Assembly (NCBI GenBank): GCA_002404115.1
Contig: DHJB01000063.1
Coordinates: forward strand, 18,632-25,617
Direction: 5' to 3'
Length of the DNA: 6,986 nt
From: Microbacteriaceae bacterium UBA4731
GTDB lineage: Bacteria > Actinomycetota > Actinomycetes > Actinomycetales > Microbacteriaceae
The notes beneath the pieces are model-generated. The model was given only the letters and a program-made list of their open reading frames with translations. It was not told the origin of the DNA and did not search any database. The translations under genes were made by a program, and so were the position numbers. Positions 1 to 5,970 of the stretch are shown one piece after another; position 1 is the stretch's first letter, and each line of letters starts with the position of its first letter.

Positions 1-113
1 TCGTACCAGCCGATCGCCTCGGCCTCTTCGGTGAGGTTCGCGCACATGCGGGCGAAGGTTCGAGTCTCGGCGGACAACTCCCCGGCCGGCTCGTGGTACT
101 GGTCGAAACCCAT
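1..113 (-). CDS. Encapsulated ferritin-like protein (EncFtn family), N-terminal 38 codons, runs off left edge
   Basis: The visible start reads MGFDQYHEP, then ELSAETRTFAR, then EEAEAIGWY up to the window edge. By recall it aligns with the N-terminus of Rhodospirillum rubrum EncFtn: a (Y/T)HEP motif, an E-T pair in helix 1, and an EE-x-EA-x-x-WY block. In that family the block supplies metal-binding glutamates and a Trp-Tyr pair; here they are E29, E30, E32, W36 and Y37. EncFtn proteins form ring-shaped decamers that oxidise Fe(II) and are packaged inside encapsulin shells, often encoded just downstream, which here would lie outside the window to the left. The ATG is supported by GAGGAG 5 nt upstream. 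A small minus-strand frame ends 24 bp before it, so co-transcription is possible. The catalytic C-terminal helix and any encapsulin-targeting tail are not visible. Another ferritin-like subfamily remains possible. Confidence 0.72.
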   Translation of the reverse strand, partial: MGFDQYHEPAGELSAETRTFARMCANLTEEAEAIGWY

Positions 114-118
114 CGGGA

Positions 119-124
119 CTCCTC
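119..124 (-). promoter_or_regulatory. Ribosome binding site of the EncFtn-like gene
   Basis: On the minus strand this reads GAGGAG, 5 nt before the ATG at 113. It is a near-perfect Shine-Dalgarno match and fixes the start. A stop codon in another frame (127-129) lies immediately before it. Confidence 0.7.
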
Positions 125-137
125 ATTCAGTCGCGAA

Positions 138-356
138 TCAGGCGCGGCCGCGCGCTCGCGATGTCGGTGTTGAGGATACGCTCGGGCGGCTTCCCTGCAA
201 TGGGCGCAGGGAAGGCCGGCGGAGACAGTGCCCCGGAAGCACCTCACCGAGCGAGCCGGTCAGCAGCTCCAGGTCGGCCGCGCCATGCCGGCGCTCGGTG
301 CGGAGACGTCCTTCGAAGGGCGCCAGCTCGGCATCCGGCAACGGTGTTTCAGGCAT
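138..356 (-). pseudogene. Small 72-codon frame, possible decayed TraR/DksA-like protein upstream of EncFtn
   Basis: The frame begins MPETPLPDAELAPFEGRL and continues through a charged helical stretch to LLTGSLGEVL, about 40 residues. It starts at an ATG preceded by GGGAGG with a 7-nt spacer, so translation initiation looks real. The N-terminus resembles, by recall, short actinobacterial TraR/DksA zinc-finger proteins, where a helical start leads into a D-x-x-DDEHDPEG segment and a CxxC zinc finger. Here that middle is absent. After about residue 40 the frame becomes Arg/Ser/Pro-rich and unprotein-like. Another frame contains CAHC (a CxxC), and a third stays open to a stop at 127-129, 13 nt before the EncFtn start. 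An internal deletion plus frameshift would explain this, but a genuine short protein or a chance open frame are alternatives. The family assignment is inference. Confidence 0.35.
190..214. repeat. Perfect 9-bp inverted repeat (hairpin) before the EncFtn gene
   Basis: CTTCCCTGC (190-198) and GCAGGGAAG (206-214) are perfectly complementary around a 7-nt loop. With one bulged base the stem extends by a few more G-C pairs on the outside. There is no T-run on either side, so it is not a classic intrinsic terminator. It falls inside the questionable minus-strand frame and about 80 bp upstream of the EncFtn start, where it could be an operator, an mRNA structure, or a U-less terminator. Confidence 0.5.
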
Positions 357-363
357 GAGGCAT

Positions 364-369
364 CCTCCC
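364..369 (-). promoter_or_regulatory. Ribosome binding site of the small minus-strand frame
   Basis: Minus strand reads GGGAGG, 7 nt before the ATG at 356. Its quality is the main argument that the short frame is, or recently was, translated. Confidence 0.45.
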
Positions 370-412
370 ACCGGTTCGGCGTACAGGTGGGATAGGGCAG
401 GATCGAAGGATC

Positions 413-2911
413 ATGGCAACCCTCACCAGCCTCCCGCACGTCACCGACCCCGACGTTTTGTTCGAGGCGTTCGAACTGTGGGCGGGGGAGCAGGGCCTCG
501 CGCTGTACCCGGCGCAGGAGGAGGCGCTGATCGAGATCGTCTCAGGGGTCAACCTCATCCTGAGCACGCCCACCGGCACCGGAAAGTCGCTCGTGGCCGT
601 CGGCGCCCACTTCGCGGCCCTCTCCGCCGGCAAGCGCAGCTTCTACACGGCTCCGATCAAGGCGCTGGTGAGCGAGAAGTTCTTCGCGCTGGTCGAGATC
701 TTCGGCGCCGAAAACGTGGGCATGATGACGGGAGACTCCTCGGTCAACTCGGATGCCCCGATCATCTGCTGCACCGCGGAGATCCTCGCGAACCTGGCCC
801 TGCGCGGCGGCGAAGACACCCAGGTCGACCAGGTCGTGATGGACGAATTCCACTTCTACGCCGACCCGGAGCGCGGCTGGGCCTGGCAGGTGCCGCTGCT
901 GCTGCTGCCGCGCGTGCAGTTCATCCTCATGTCGGCCACGCTCGGCGACGTGACTCAGATCGCCGATGACCTCAGCCGGCGCACCGGGCGCGACACCGCG
1001 GTCGTCACCGGCGTCGAACGGCCCGTGCCGCTGCACTTCTACTACGAGACCACGCCCGTGCACGAGACGGTCGAGGACCTGCTCAAGACCGGCCAGGCGC
1101 CCGTCTACATCGTGCACTTCTCCCAGGCTGCCGCCCTCGAACGCGCGCAGGCGCTGAGCAGCGTCAAGGTGGCCACGAAGGAGCAGAAGGATGCGATCGC
1201 CGAGCTGATCGGCGAGTTCCGGTTCACGACGAGCTTCGGCAAGACCCTGTCCCGGTTCATCCGGATGGGCATCGGCGTGCACCACGCCGGCATGCTGCCC
1301 AAGTACCGCCGTCTGGTCGAGCAGCTCGCCCAGCGGGGGCTGCTGCGGGTGATCTGCGGCACCGACACGCTCGGCGTCGGCATCAACGTGCCCATCCGCA
1401 CCGTGCTGTTCACCGCGCTGACCAAGTACGACGGCACCCGGATGCGCCAGCTCAACGCGCGGGAATTCCACCAGATTGCCGGCCGCGCCGGCCGGGCCGG
1501 CTACGACACGGCCGGAACCGTGGTCGTGCAGGCGCCCGACCACGAGAGCGAGAACCTCAAGGCCATCGAGAAGGCCGGCGACGACCCGAAGAAGCGCCGC
1601 AAGATCGTGCGGAAGAAGGCGCCGGAGGGCTTCGTCTCCTGGGGCGAACCGTCGTTCCGGCGCCTCGTCGACGCGGAACCGGAGACGCTCACCTCGAGCA
1701 TGCAGATGACCGCGGCCATGCTGATCAACGTGATCGCGCGCGGCGGAGACGCGTTCGCGAACGTGTACGCGCTCGTGTTCGACAACCACGAACCGTGGAA
1801 ACGCCAGCTGGCCCTCGCCCGGCGTGCCCTGGGGATGTACAAGACGCTGCGGCAGGCCGGAATCGTGGAGCAGAGCGCGGAGGGGGACATCCGTCTGACC
1901 GTCGACCTGCAGGCGAACTTCGCGCTCAATCAGCCCCTGTCACCGTTCGCGCTCGCCGCGTTCGACCTGCTCGACCAGGAGGCGCCGACCTACTCCCTCG
2001 ACATGATTTCGATCGTCGAAGCAACCCTCGACGACCCGCGCCCGGTGCTCAGCGGCCAGCAGTTCGCCGCGCGCGGCGAGGCGGTGGCCGCAATGAAGCG
2101 GGAGGGCATCGACTACGACGAGCGGATGGCGCTGCTCGAGGAGATCACCTACCCGAAGCCGCTCGAGGAGCTTCTCGGCTACGCGTTCGAGACGTATAAG
2201 CAGTCCCAGCCGTGGATCGCCGACTTCGCGCTCAGCCCCAAGACGGTCGTGCGTGACATGTACGAGCGGGCCATGTCGTTCGGCGAACTCATCGCCTTCT
2301 ACAAGCTCGCCCGCAGCGAGGGCGTTGTGCTGCGCTACCTCTCCGACGCTTATCGTGCAGCCAGGCAGACCATTCCGGACGAGGCGAAGACCGAGGACCT
2401 GCTCGACCTCATCGAATGGCTCGGCGAGCTCGTGCGCCAGGTCGACTCGAGCCTGCTCGACGAGTGGGAGGAGCTCATCCACCCCGACCTCGCCGCGCAT
2501 GAGGCTGGTGCGCACGCGGTCGTGCCGCCGGCGCCGCACCGCCTCACCACGAACGTGCGGGCGTTCCGCATCCTCGTGCGCAACGAACTGTTCCGACGGG
2601 TGCAACTGGCCGCGCTCGAGCACTACGACGAGCTGGGCGAGCTGGACGGCGTGCACGGCTTCTCCGCCGAGCGCTGGGCCGACGCCCTGGACGGCTACTT
2701 CGCCGAGCACGACGAGGTGCTCACCGGCGCCAACGCGCGTGGCTCAGGGCTGCTCATCCTCGACGAGGGTGCCACGGTGTGGACGGCCAGGCAGATCCTC
2801 GACGACCCGGCCGGCGACCACGACTGGGGGATCAGCGCGACGGTCGACCTCGGCGACTCAGACGAGCAGGGCTTCGCTGTCGTGCGCGTCACCGGGGTCG
2901 ACCGGCTCTAG
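413..2911 (+). CDS. DEAD/DEAH-box SF2 helicase with C-terminal DUF3516 region
   Basis: A complete 832-residue ATP-dependent nucleic-acid helicase, cytoplasmic, broadly Ski2-like. The motifs appear in order: Walker A TPTGTGKS (52-59), motif Ia TAPIKALV (79-86), TGD (106-108), TAEIL (121-125), motif II DEFH (144-147), motif III SAT (174-176), motif V GTDTLGVGINVP (316-327) and motif VI QIAGRAGRAG (354-363). All residues needed for ATP binding and hydrolysis are present. Past a Lys/Arg-rich patch (about 392-402) the remaining roughly 430 residues match the actinobacterial DUF3516 architecture, which has no assigned function as far as I know. The ATG suits the family's usual start, but no well-placed Shine-Dalgarno is seen: GAAGGA ends 2 nt before it and AGGA lies 10 nt upstream. 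The gene is convergent with the exporter gene, 4 bp apart. The physiological substrate (RNA or DNA) cannot be read from the sequence. Confidence 0.93.
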   Translation: MATLTSLPHVTDPDVLFEAFELWAGEQGLALYPAQEEALIEIVSGVNLILSTPTGTGKSLVAVGAHFAALSAGKRSFYTAPIKALVSEKFFALVEIFGAENVGMMTGDSSVNSDAPIICCTAEILANLALRGGEDTQVDQVVMDEFHFYADPERGWAWQVPLLLLPRVQFILMSATLGDVTQIADDLSRRTGRDTAVVTGVERPVPLHFYYETTPVHETVEDLLKTGQAPVYIVHFSQAAALERAQALSSVKVATKEQKDAIAELIGEFRFTTSFGKTLSRFIRMGIGVHHAGMLPKYRRLVEQLAQRGLLRVICGTDTLGVGINVPIRTVLFTALTKYDGTRMRQLNAREFHQIAGRAGRAGYDTAGTVVVQAPDHESENLKAIEKAGDDPKKRRKIVRKKAPEGFVSWGEPSFRRLVDAEPETLTSSMQMTAAMLINVIARGGDAFANVYALVFDNHEPWKRQLALARRALGMYKTLRQAGIVEQSAEGDIRLTVDLQANFALNQPLSPFALAAFDLLDQEAPTYSLDMISIVEATLDDPRPVLSGQQFAARGEAVAAMKREGIDYDERMALLEEITYPKPLEELLGYAFETYKQSQPWIADFALSPKTVVRDMYERAMSFGELIAFYKLARSEGVVLRYLSDAYRAARQTIPDEAKTEDLLDLIEWLGELVRQVDSSLLDEWEELIHPDLAAHEAGAHAVVPPAPHRLTTNVRAFRILVRNELFRRVQLAALEHYDELGELDGVHGFSAERWADALDGYFAEHDEVLTGANARGSGLLILDEGATVWTARQILDDPAGDHDWGISATVDLGDSDEQGFAVVRVTGVDRL

Positions 2912-2915
2912 CGAC

Positions 2916-4199
2916 CTACGCGCCGATCGGGGCATCCGTCTCCGGCGCGACGGATGTCTCGAGCTCGGTCGGCAGCGTGCGCATCCCGGTGAGCGGGGAG
3001 AAGAGCACGAAGGCGGTGCCGAGCAGCGAGCCGACGACCCCGATCCACATGGTGGGGACAATGCCGATCGTGCCGCCGAGCGCCCCGCTCGCGAGCGAGG
3101 CGATGGGCATGACGCCCCACACCACGAACCGGATGGATGCGTTCATCCGCCCGAGCAGTCGGGGCGGGCAGAGCCGCTGCCGCAGGGTCACCTGGGTGAT
3201 GTTGTAGACGAGCACAGCGAACGAGATGAGCACCTCGGCGACGACGAGAACGACGAGTGAGGCCGGCGCGGGGACGAGCGCGGCGAGCGGCATGAGGGCG
3301 AGCGCCGCAGCGGACAGGATCGCCGACAGCGTGATCACCCGGCCCTCGCCCACCCACCGGGACAGGTGAGGCGTCGCCAGGGCGCCGAGCAGGCCGCCGG
3401 CAGCCCCGAACGAGTAGATGATCCCCAGACCAGCCGCGCCGAGGTGCAGGTCGCGCAGCACGTAGAGCGGGAGCAGCGTGCCCGGGAGGGTGGCGAAGAA
3501 GTTGGCGCTCGCCGTTGTGCCCGCGATGCTGCGGATGAGCGGCTGGCTCCAGACGAACCGCACACCCTCCTTGATCTCCCGGGCCAGTGGCTGGCGCTGG
3601 GCGCGGTCGGCTGGGGGCTCGCCATCGCGGATGCGCCCCAGCATGATCGCGGACACGAGGTAGGAGACGGCATCCGCTATCAGCAGAACGGGTGCGGTGA
3701 CCACGGTGAGAAGGGCGCCGGCCAGGCCGGGGCCGGCCACGCGGGAGACCTGGGATGTCGCCTCGAGCGTCGAGTTCGCCTGGCCGACCTGCCCGGAGGT
3801 GACGAGGATCGGAATGTAGCTCTGGTAGGAGACATCGAAGAAAACCGTGGCAGCGCCGATGATGACGGCGACGACGTACAGATGCCAGATTTCGAGTGCC
3901 CCGGCGAACCAGAGAACCGGGACGGCGGCGAGGGCAACGGCACGCACGAGGTCGGCCACGACCATGACGCGGCGTTTGAGCCACCGGTCGACCCAGGCGC
4001 CGGCCGGCAGGCCCACCACGAGGAAGGCGGCCGTGCTCGCGGCGTTCAGCACGCCCATCTGCCACTCGGCCGCGCCGAGCAGGGTGACGGCGAGCACCGG
4101 CAGGGCGAGGGAGGTGAATTGCGCGCCGAGGACGCTGATGCCCTCCGCCCCCCACAGCCAAAGGAACCTGCGGTCGCGGTGCACGTTCGGCGGCGTCAT
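2916..4199 (-). CDS. MFS transporter, EntS/MFS_3-like drug or siderophore exporter
   Basis: A 427-residue inner-membrane protein with about twelve hydrophobic helices in two halves, joined by a charged cytoplasmic loop (about 190-212). The loop between helices 2 and 3 carries GLPAGAWVDRWLKRR (63-77), the MFS motif A (G-x3-D-R-x-x-R-R) that couples proton movement to transport. Segments FDVSYQSYIP (121-130), NSTLEATSQVSRVAGPGLAG (142-161) and LLGRMNASIRF with the following W-G (348-362) are hallmarks of the MFS_3 group, which includes the enterobactin exporter EntS and macrolide-efflux-like proteins. The substrate is unknown. I chose the ATG at 4199 because the protein begins there with the usual short polar N-terminus before helix 1. 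No clear Shine-Dalgarno precedes it. The frame stays open far upstream, but that part is antisense to the oxidoreductase. The 58-bp gap to the divergent oxidoreductase gene must hold both promoters. Confidence 0.9.
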   Translation of the reverse strand: MTPPNVHRDRRFLWLWGAEGISVLGAQFTSLALPVLAVTLLGAAEWQMGVLNAASTAAFLVVGLPAGAWVDRWLKRRVMVVADLVRAVALAAVPVLWFAGALEIWHLYVVAVIIGAATVFFDVSYQSYIPILVTSGQVGQANSTLEATSQVSRVAGPGLAGALLTVVTAPVLLIADAVSYLVSAIMLGRIRDGEPPADRAQRQPLAREIKEGVRFVWSQPLIRSIAGTTASANFFATLPGTLLPLYVLRDLHLGAAGLGIIYSFGAAGGLLGALATPHLSRWVGEGRVITLSAILSAAALALMPLAALVPAPASLVVLVVAEVLISFAVLVYNITQVTLRQRLCPPRLLGRMNASIRFVVWGVMPIASLASGALGGTIGIVPTMWIGVVGSLLGTAFVLFSPLTGMRTLPTELETSVAPETDAPIGA

Positions 4200-4257
4200 G
4201 CACCGAGTGTCCCACTCACCTGGCGCGATCCGGGGAGCCGAGGAGTACGTTTGAGAA
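4200..4257. promoter_or_regulatory. Divergent intergenic region between exporter and oxidoreductase
   Basis: This 58-bp gap separates two divergent starts, so promoters for both directions must lie here or overlap the coding ends. AGGAG (4241-4245) on the plus strand is a possible ribosome binding site for the oxidoreductase, but its 12-nt spacing is long. I could not identify convincing -35/-10 boxes. The shared region makes co-regulation of the two genes possible, which is inference. Confidence 0.35.
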
Positions 4258-5307
4258 ATGATTGAGCCTGAGATCCAGTCGGCCCCGATCCGAACCGGAG
4301 TGATCGGGTTCGGCACGTCGGGGCGGGTTTTCCACTCGCCGTTCATCGCGGCCAATCCCGAGTTCTCCCTCGATGTCATCGTGACCGCGAACCCGGCCAG
4401 GCGCGAGACGGCGAGCCAGCTGCATCCGGGAACGCAGTTGCTGTCGACCGTGGACGACCTGTTCGAGCGGGCCGGCGACCTCGACCTCGTGGTGATCGGA
4501 TCGCCGTCGGGCACCCACGTCACGCTGGCCCACGCCGCGCTTGACGCGGGGCTGGCCGTGGTCGTTGACAAGCCGTTCGCGGTCACCGAAGCCGAGGGGC
4601 GCGGCGTGATCGAGAAGGCCGAGCGGCTGGGGCTGCTCCTGACCGTGTTCCAGAACCGACGCTGGGACGGCGACTTCCTCACGCTCAAGAAGCTCGTGAA
4701 CGCAGGTGCGCTGGGCGAGGTGCGCCGCTACGAATCGCGGTTCGAAACGTGGAAACCGGACCAGGCGAAGGCCTGGAAGGCTAAAGCGACCGCGGCGGAG
4801 GGCGGCGGCGTCCTCTACGATCTGGGTTCGCACCTGATCGACCAGGCGATCCGGCTGTTTGGCCCGATCGACGACGTCTATGCGGAGGTCCTCACCCGCC
4901 GCGAGGACGGGGCGGCGGACGATGACGCCTTCGTCTCGCTCCACCACGGATCCGGCGTGCGCTCGCACCTCTGGATGAACTACCTCGCCGCGCAGGTCGG
5001 GCCGCGCTTCCGTGTGTTGGGCTCAGCGGCCGGGTACACGAAGTGGGGCCTCGACGGGCAGGAGGAGGCGCTGAAGGCCGGGATGCTGCCGGTCGACGAC
5101 GACTTCGGCGTCGAGCCCGAATTGGGGTGGGGAGCGCTGGGTATCGACGGCTTCCTGAAGCCGGTGCCCGCCGAGCCTGGCAACTATGGCGCGTTCTACG
5201 CCGGCCTCGCCGATGCGATGCTGCGCGGGGCATCCGTGCCGGTGGACCCGTGGGGCTCGCTGCGGGTCGTCGAGATCATCGAACAGATCCACCGCGCGAC
5301 CTCCTGA
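4258..5307 (+). CDS. Gfo/Idh/MocA-family NAD(P)-dependent oxidoreductase, IolW/YdgJ (scyllo-inositol dehydrogenase)-like
   Basis: A 349-residue cytoplasmic dehydrogenase of the usual family length. The N-terminal Rossmann fold shows the dinucleotide loop GFGTSG (17-22). DKPFAVT (104-110) is the family's EKP-type motif with catalytic Lys105. NRRWDGDF (133-140) and GGVLYDLGSHLID (183-195) follow, the latter placing the D188-x3-H192 pair expected in the active site. The NRRWDGDF block and the YDLGSHLIDQA run are, by recall, characteristic of the IolW (YvaA)/YdgJ branch, which oxidises scyllo-inositol to an inosose using NADP. The exact substrate here is unproven, and another sugar or cyclitol is possible. 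The ATG at 4258 begins close to the Rossmann strand with an 11-residue lead. A divergent MFS exporter lies upstream and a strong hairpin begins 5 bp after the stop. No other inositol-catabolism genes are present in the window. Confidence 0.9.
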   Translation: MIEPEIQSAPIRTGVIGFGTSGRVFHSPFIAANPEFSLDVIVTANPARRETASQLHPGTQLLSTVDDLFERAGDLDLVVIGSPSGTHVTLAHAALDAGLAVVVDKPFAVTEAEGRGVIEKAERLGLLLTVFQNRRWDGDFLTLKKLVNAGALGEVRRYESRFETWKPDQAKAWKAKATAAEGGGVLYDLGSHLIDQAIRLFGPIDDVYAEVLTRREDGAADDDAFVSLHHGSGVRSHLWMNYLAAQVGPRFRVLGSAAGYTKWGLDGQEEALKAGMLPVDDDFGVEPELGWGALGIDGFLKPVPAEPGNYGAFYAGLADAMLRGASVPVDPWGSLRVVEIIEQIHRATS

Positions 5308-5312
5308 GCGGC

Positions 5313-5353
5313 ATCCGGGCGGGGAACGAAGGGGTCTCGTGCCCCGCCCGGAT
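5313..5353. terminator. Strong GC-rich hairpin, probable bidirectional terminator
   Basis: ATCCGGGCGGGG (5313-5324) and CCCCGCCCGGAT (5342-5353) form a perfect 12-bp stem. After one mismatch the stem continues with ACGA/TCGT (5326-5329 with 5337-5340), leaving a 7-nt loop. It starts 5 bp after the oxidoreductase stop and lies between two convergent genes, so it can serve both strands. No U-run follows it, as is common for terminators of high-GC actinobacteria. Confidence 0.75.
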
Positions 5354-5390
5354 CCGCCGAGCCGGCGGCTGTGCCGGCGCCCGTGAGGGC

Positions 5391-5834
5391 CTACCGCCCG
5401 GTCTCGGTCGAGGTGACCGCGAAGGAGGCGTTCAGCTTGACGGTCGCCTGGCTGCCGTCGGCCTGGGTGACGTGCGCCTCATAGGTGGCACCCTCCGCGT
5501 CGTTCTCGACCCGCAGGATGGTGGCCTTCGGGTACTTGGCGAGCACGGCGGCCTTGACCTTCGTGGCCTTGTCACCGGTGAGCAGGGTCTCCACCGTGCC
5601 GTTGGGGCCGACGTGGCCACCCTTCGATGGGTCGTGCTGGCCGCCGCCGAACGGCGGCCCCGTGCGGTCGTGCACGCCGTCAGCGTCGCCGGTGCTCGGG
5701 GCGGACGTCGAGGTGGCGCTCGGCGCGTTGGTCGCGGCCGATGCCGCCCCGATCATCGTCACGCCGAACGCGCCGGCCCCGATCACGGACCCGACGATGG
5801 ACGTGCCGACCAGTGCCTTCTGCAACTTGTTCAT
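5391..5834 (-). CDS. Secreted small protein with PepSY-like C-terminal domain
   Basis: A 147-residue protein exported through the Sec pathway. The N-terminus MNKLQK is followed by a hydrophobic stretch (about 7-31) ending in AASA, giving a predicted signal-peptidase I cut near 33/34. There is no cysteine anywhere, so it is not a lipoprotein. Residues about 34-80 form a Ser/Thr/Pro/Gly linker with scattered histidines (55, 67, 74). Residues about 80-142 resemble a PepSY-type fold: TVETLLTGDKATKVKAAV, then YPKATILRVENDAEG, then YEAHVTQADGSQATVKLN. Similar short secreted proteins are common hypothetical proteins of actinobacteria. PepSY domains elsewhere are linked to protease inhibition or cell-surface regulation, but no role can be assigned here. 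The start is fixed by GAGGAG 7 nt upstream. An in-frame upstream extension to 5882 is less likely because it would swallow this ribosome binding site and the leader hairpin. Confidence 0.85.
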   Translation of the reverse strand: MNKLQKALVGTSIVGSVIGAGAFGVTMIGAASAATNAPSATSTSAPSTGDADGVHDRTGPPFGGGQHDPSKGGHVGPNGTVETLLTGDKATKVKAAVLAKYPKATILRVENDAEGATYEAHVTQADGSQATVKLNASFAVTSTETGR

Positions 5835-5841
5835 TAGCTGT

Positions 5842-5847
5842 CTCCTC
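5842..5847 (-). promoter_or_regulatory. Ribosome binding site of the PepSY-like gene
   Basis: Minus strand reads GAGGAG with a 7-nt spacer to the ATG at 5834. It decides the start in favour of the signal peptide beginning MNKLQK. Confidence 0.8.
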
Positions 5848-5853
5848 ATCTCG

Positions 5854-5872
5854 GCTCCGACGGGATCGGAGC
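5854..5872 (-). promoter_or_regulatory. Leader hairpin just upstream of the PepSY-like gene
   Basis: GCTCCGA (5854-5860) and TCGGAGC (5866-5872) form a perfect 7-bp stem with a 5-nt loop. It lies 6 bp upstream of the ribosome binding site. It could be a 5' leader structure affecting mRNA stability or translation, or an operator for a dimeric regulator. There is no T-run, so a terminator is less likely. Confidence 0.45.
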
Positions 5873-5935
5873 GTGACTTCACTCTGGAGGGACAAGTTAT
5901 CGAGCGCGTATGGCGAGGCTTGGTGTTGCCTGTGC

Positions 5936-5950
5936 ATCCCGGCGCGGGAT
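5936..5950 (-). terminator. Possible weak terminator after the sulfurtransferase gene
   Basis: ATCCCG (5936-5941) and CGGGAT (5945-5950) pair around a 3-nt loop, about 20 bp downstream of the sulfurtransferase stop on the minus strand. The stem is short and lacks a U-run, so read-through into the PepSY-like gene is possible. Confidence 0.35.
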
Positions 5951-5970
5951 CCTGGCGCGGGACGGCGGTC

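Noticed and set aside
401..412. GATC-centred inverted repeat GATCGAAGGATC right before the helicase start
   Set aside because: Only 4-bp arms around a 4-nt spacer. Too short to support an operator without conservation data.
31..969. A 312-codon plus-strand frame across the intergenic region into the helicase
   Set aside because: Extremely Arg-rich with no domain. It overlaps the well-supported EncFtn start and the helicase in the wrong frame.
542..1789. A 415-codon open frame antisense to the helicase
   Set aside because: Arg/His/Gly/Val-rich composition with no recognisable domain. It lies wholly over a gene with intact helicase motifs, as expected from GC-rich antisense frames.
2253..3260. 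A 335-codon plus-strand frame over the helicase end and exporter end
   Set aside because: Ser/Thr/Arg low-complexity shadow of the helicase frame. It crosses into antisense of the exporter.
3366..4265. A 299-codon plus-strand frame antisense to the exporter
   Set aside because: Composition is typical of an antisense shadow, and the opposite strand encodes a clear 12-helix transporter.
4200..4688. In-frame N-terminal extension of the MFS exporter to about 590 residues
   Set aside because: The extra residues are Ser/Arg-rich, antisense to the oxidoreductase Rossmann domain, and the family begins just before the first helix.
5941..5962. Direct repeat GGCGCGGGA at 5941-5949 and 5954-5962
   Set aside because: Only two 9-bp copies in GC-rich spacer. 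It overlaps the small hairpin and gives no sign of an array or integration site.
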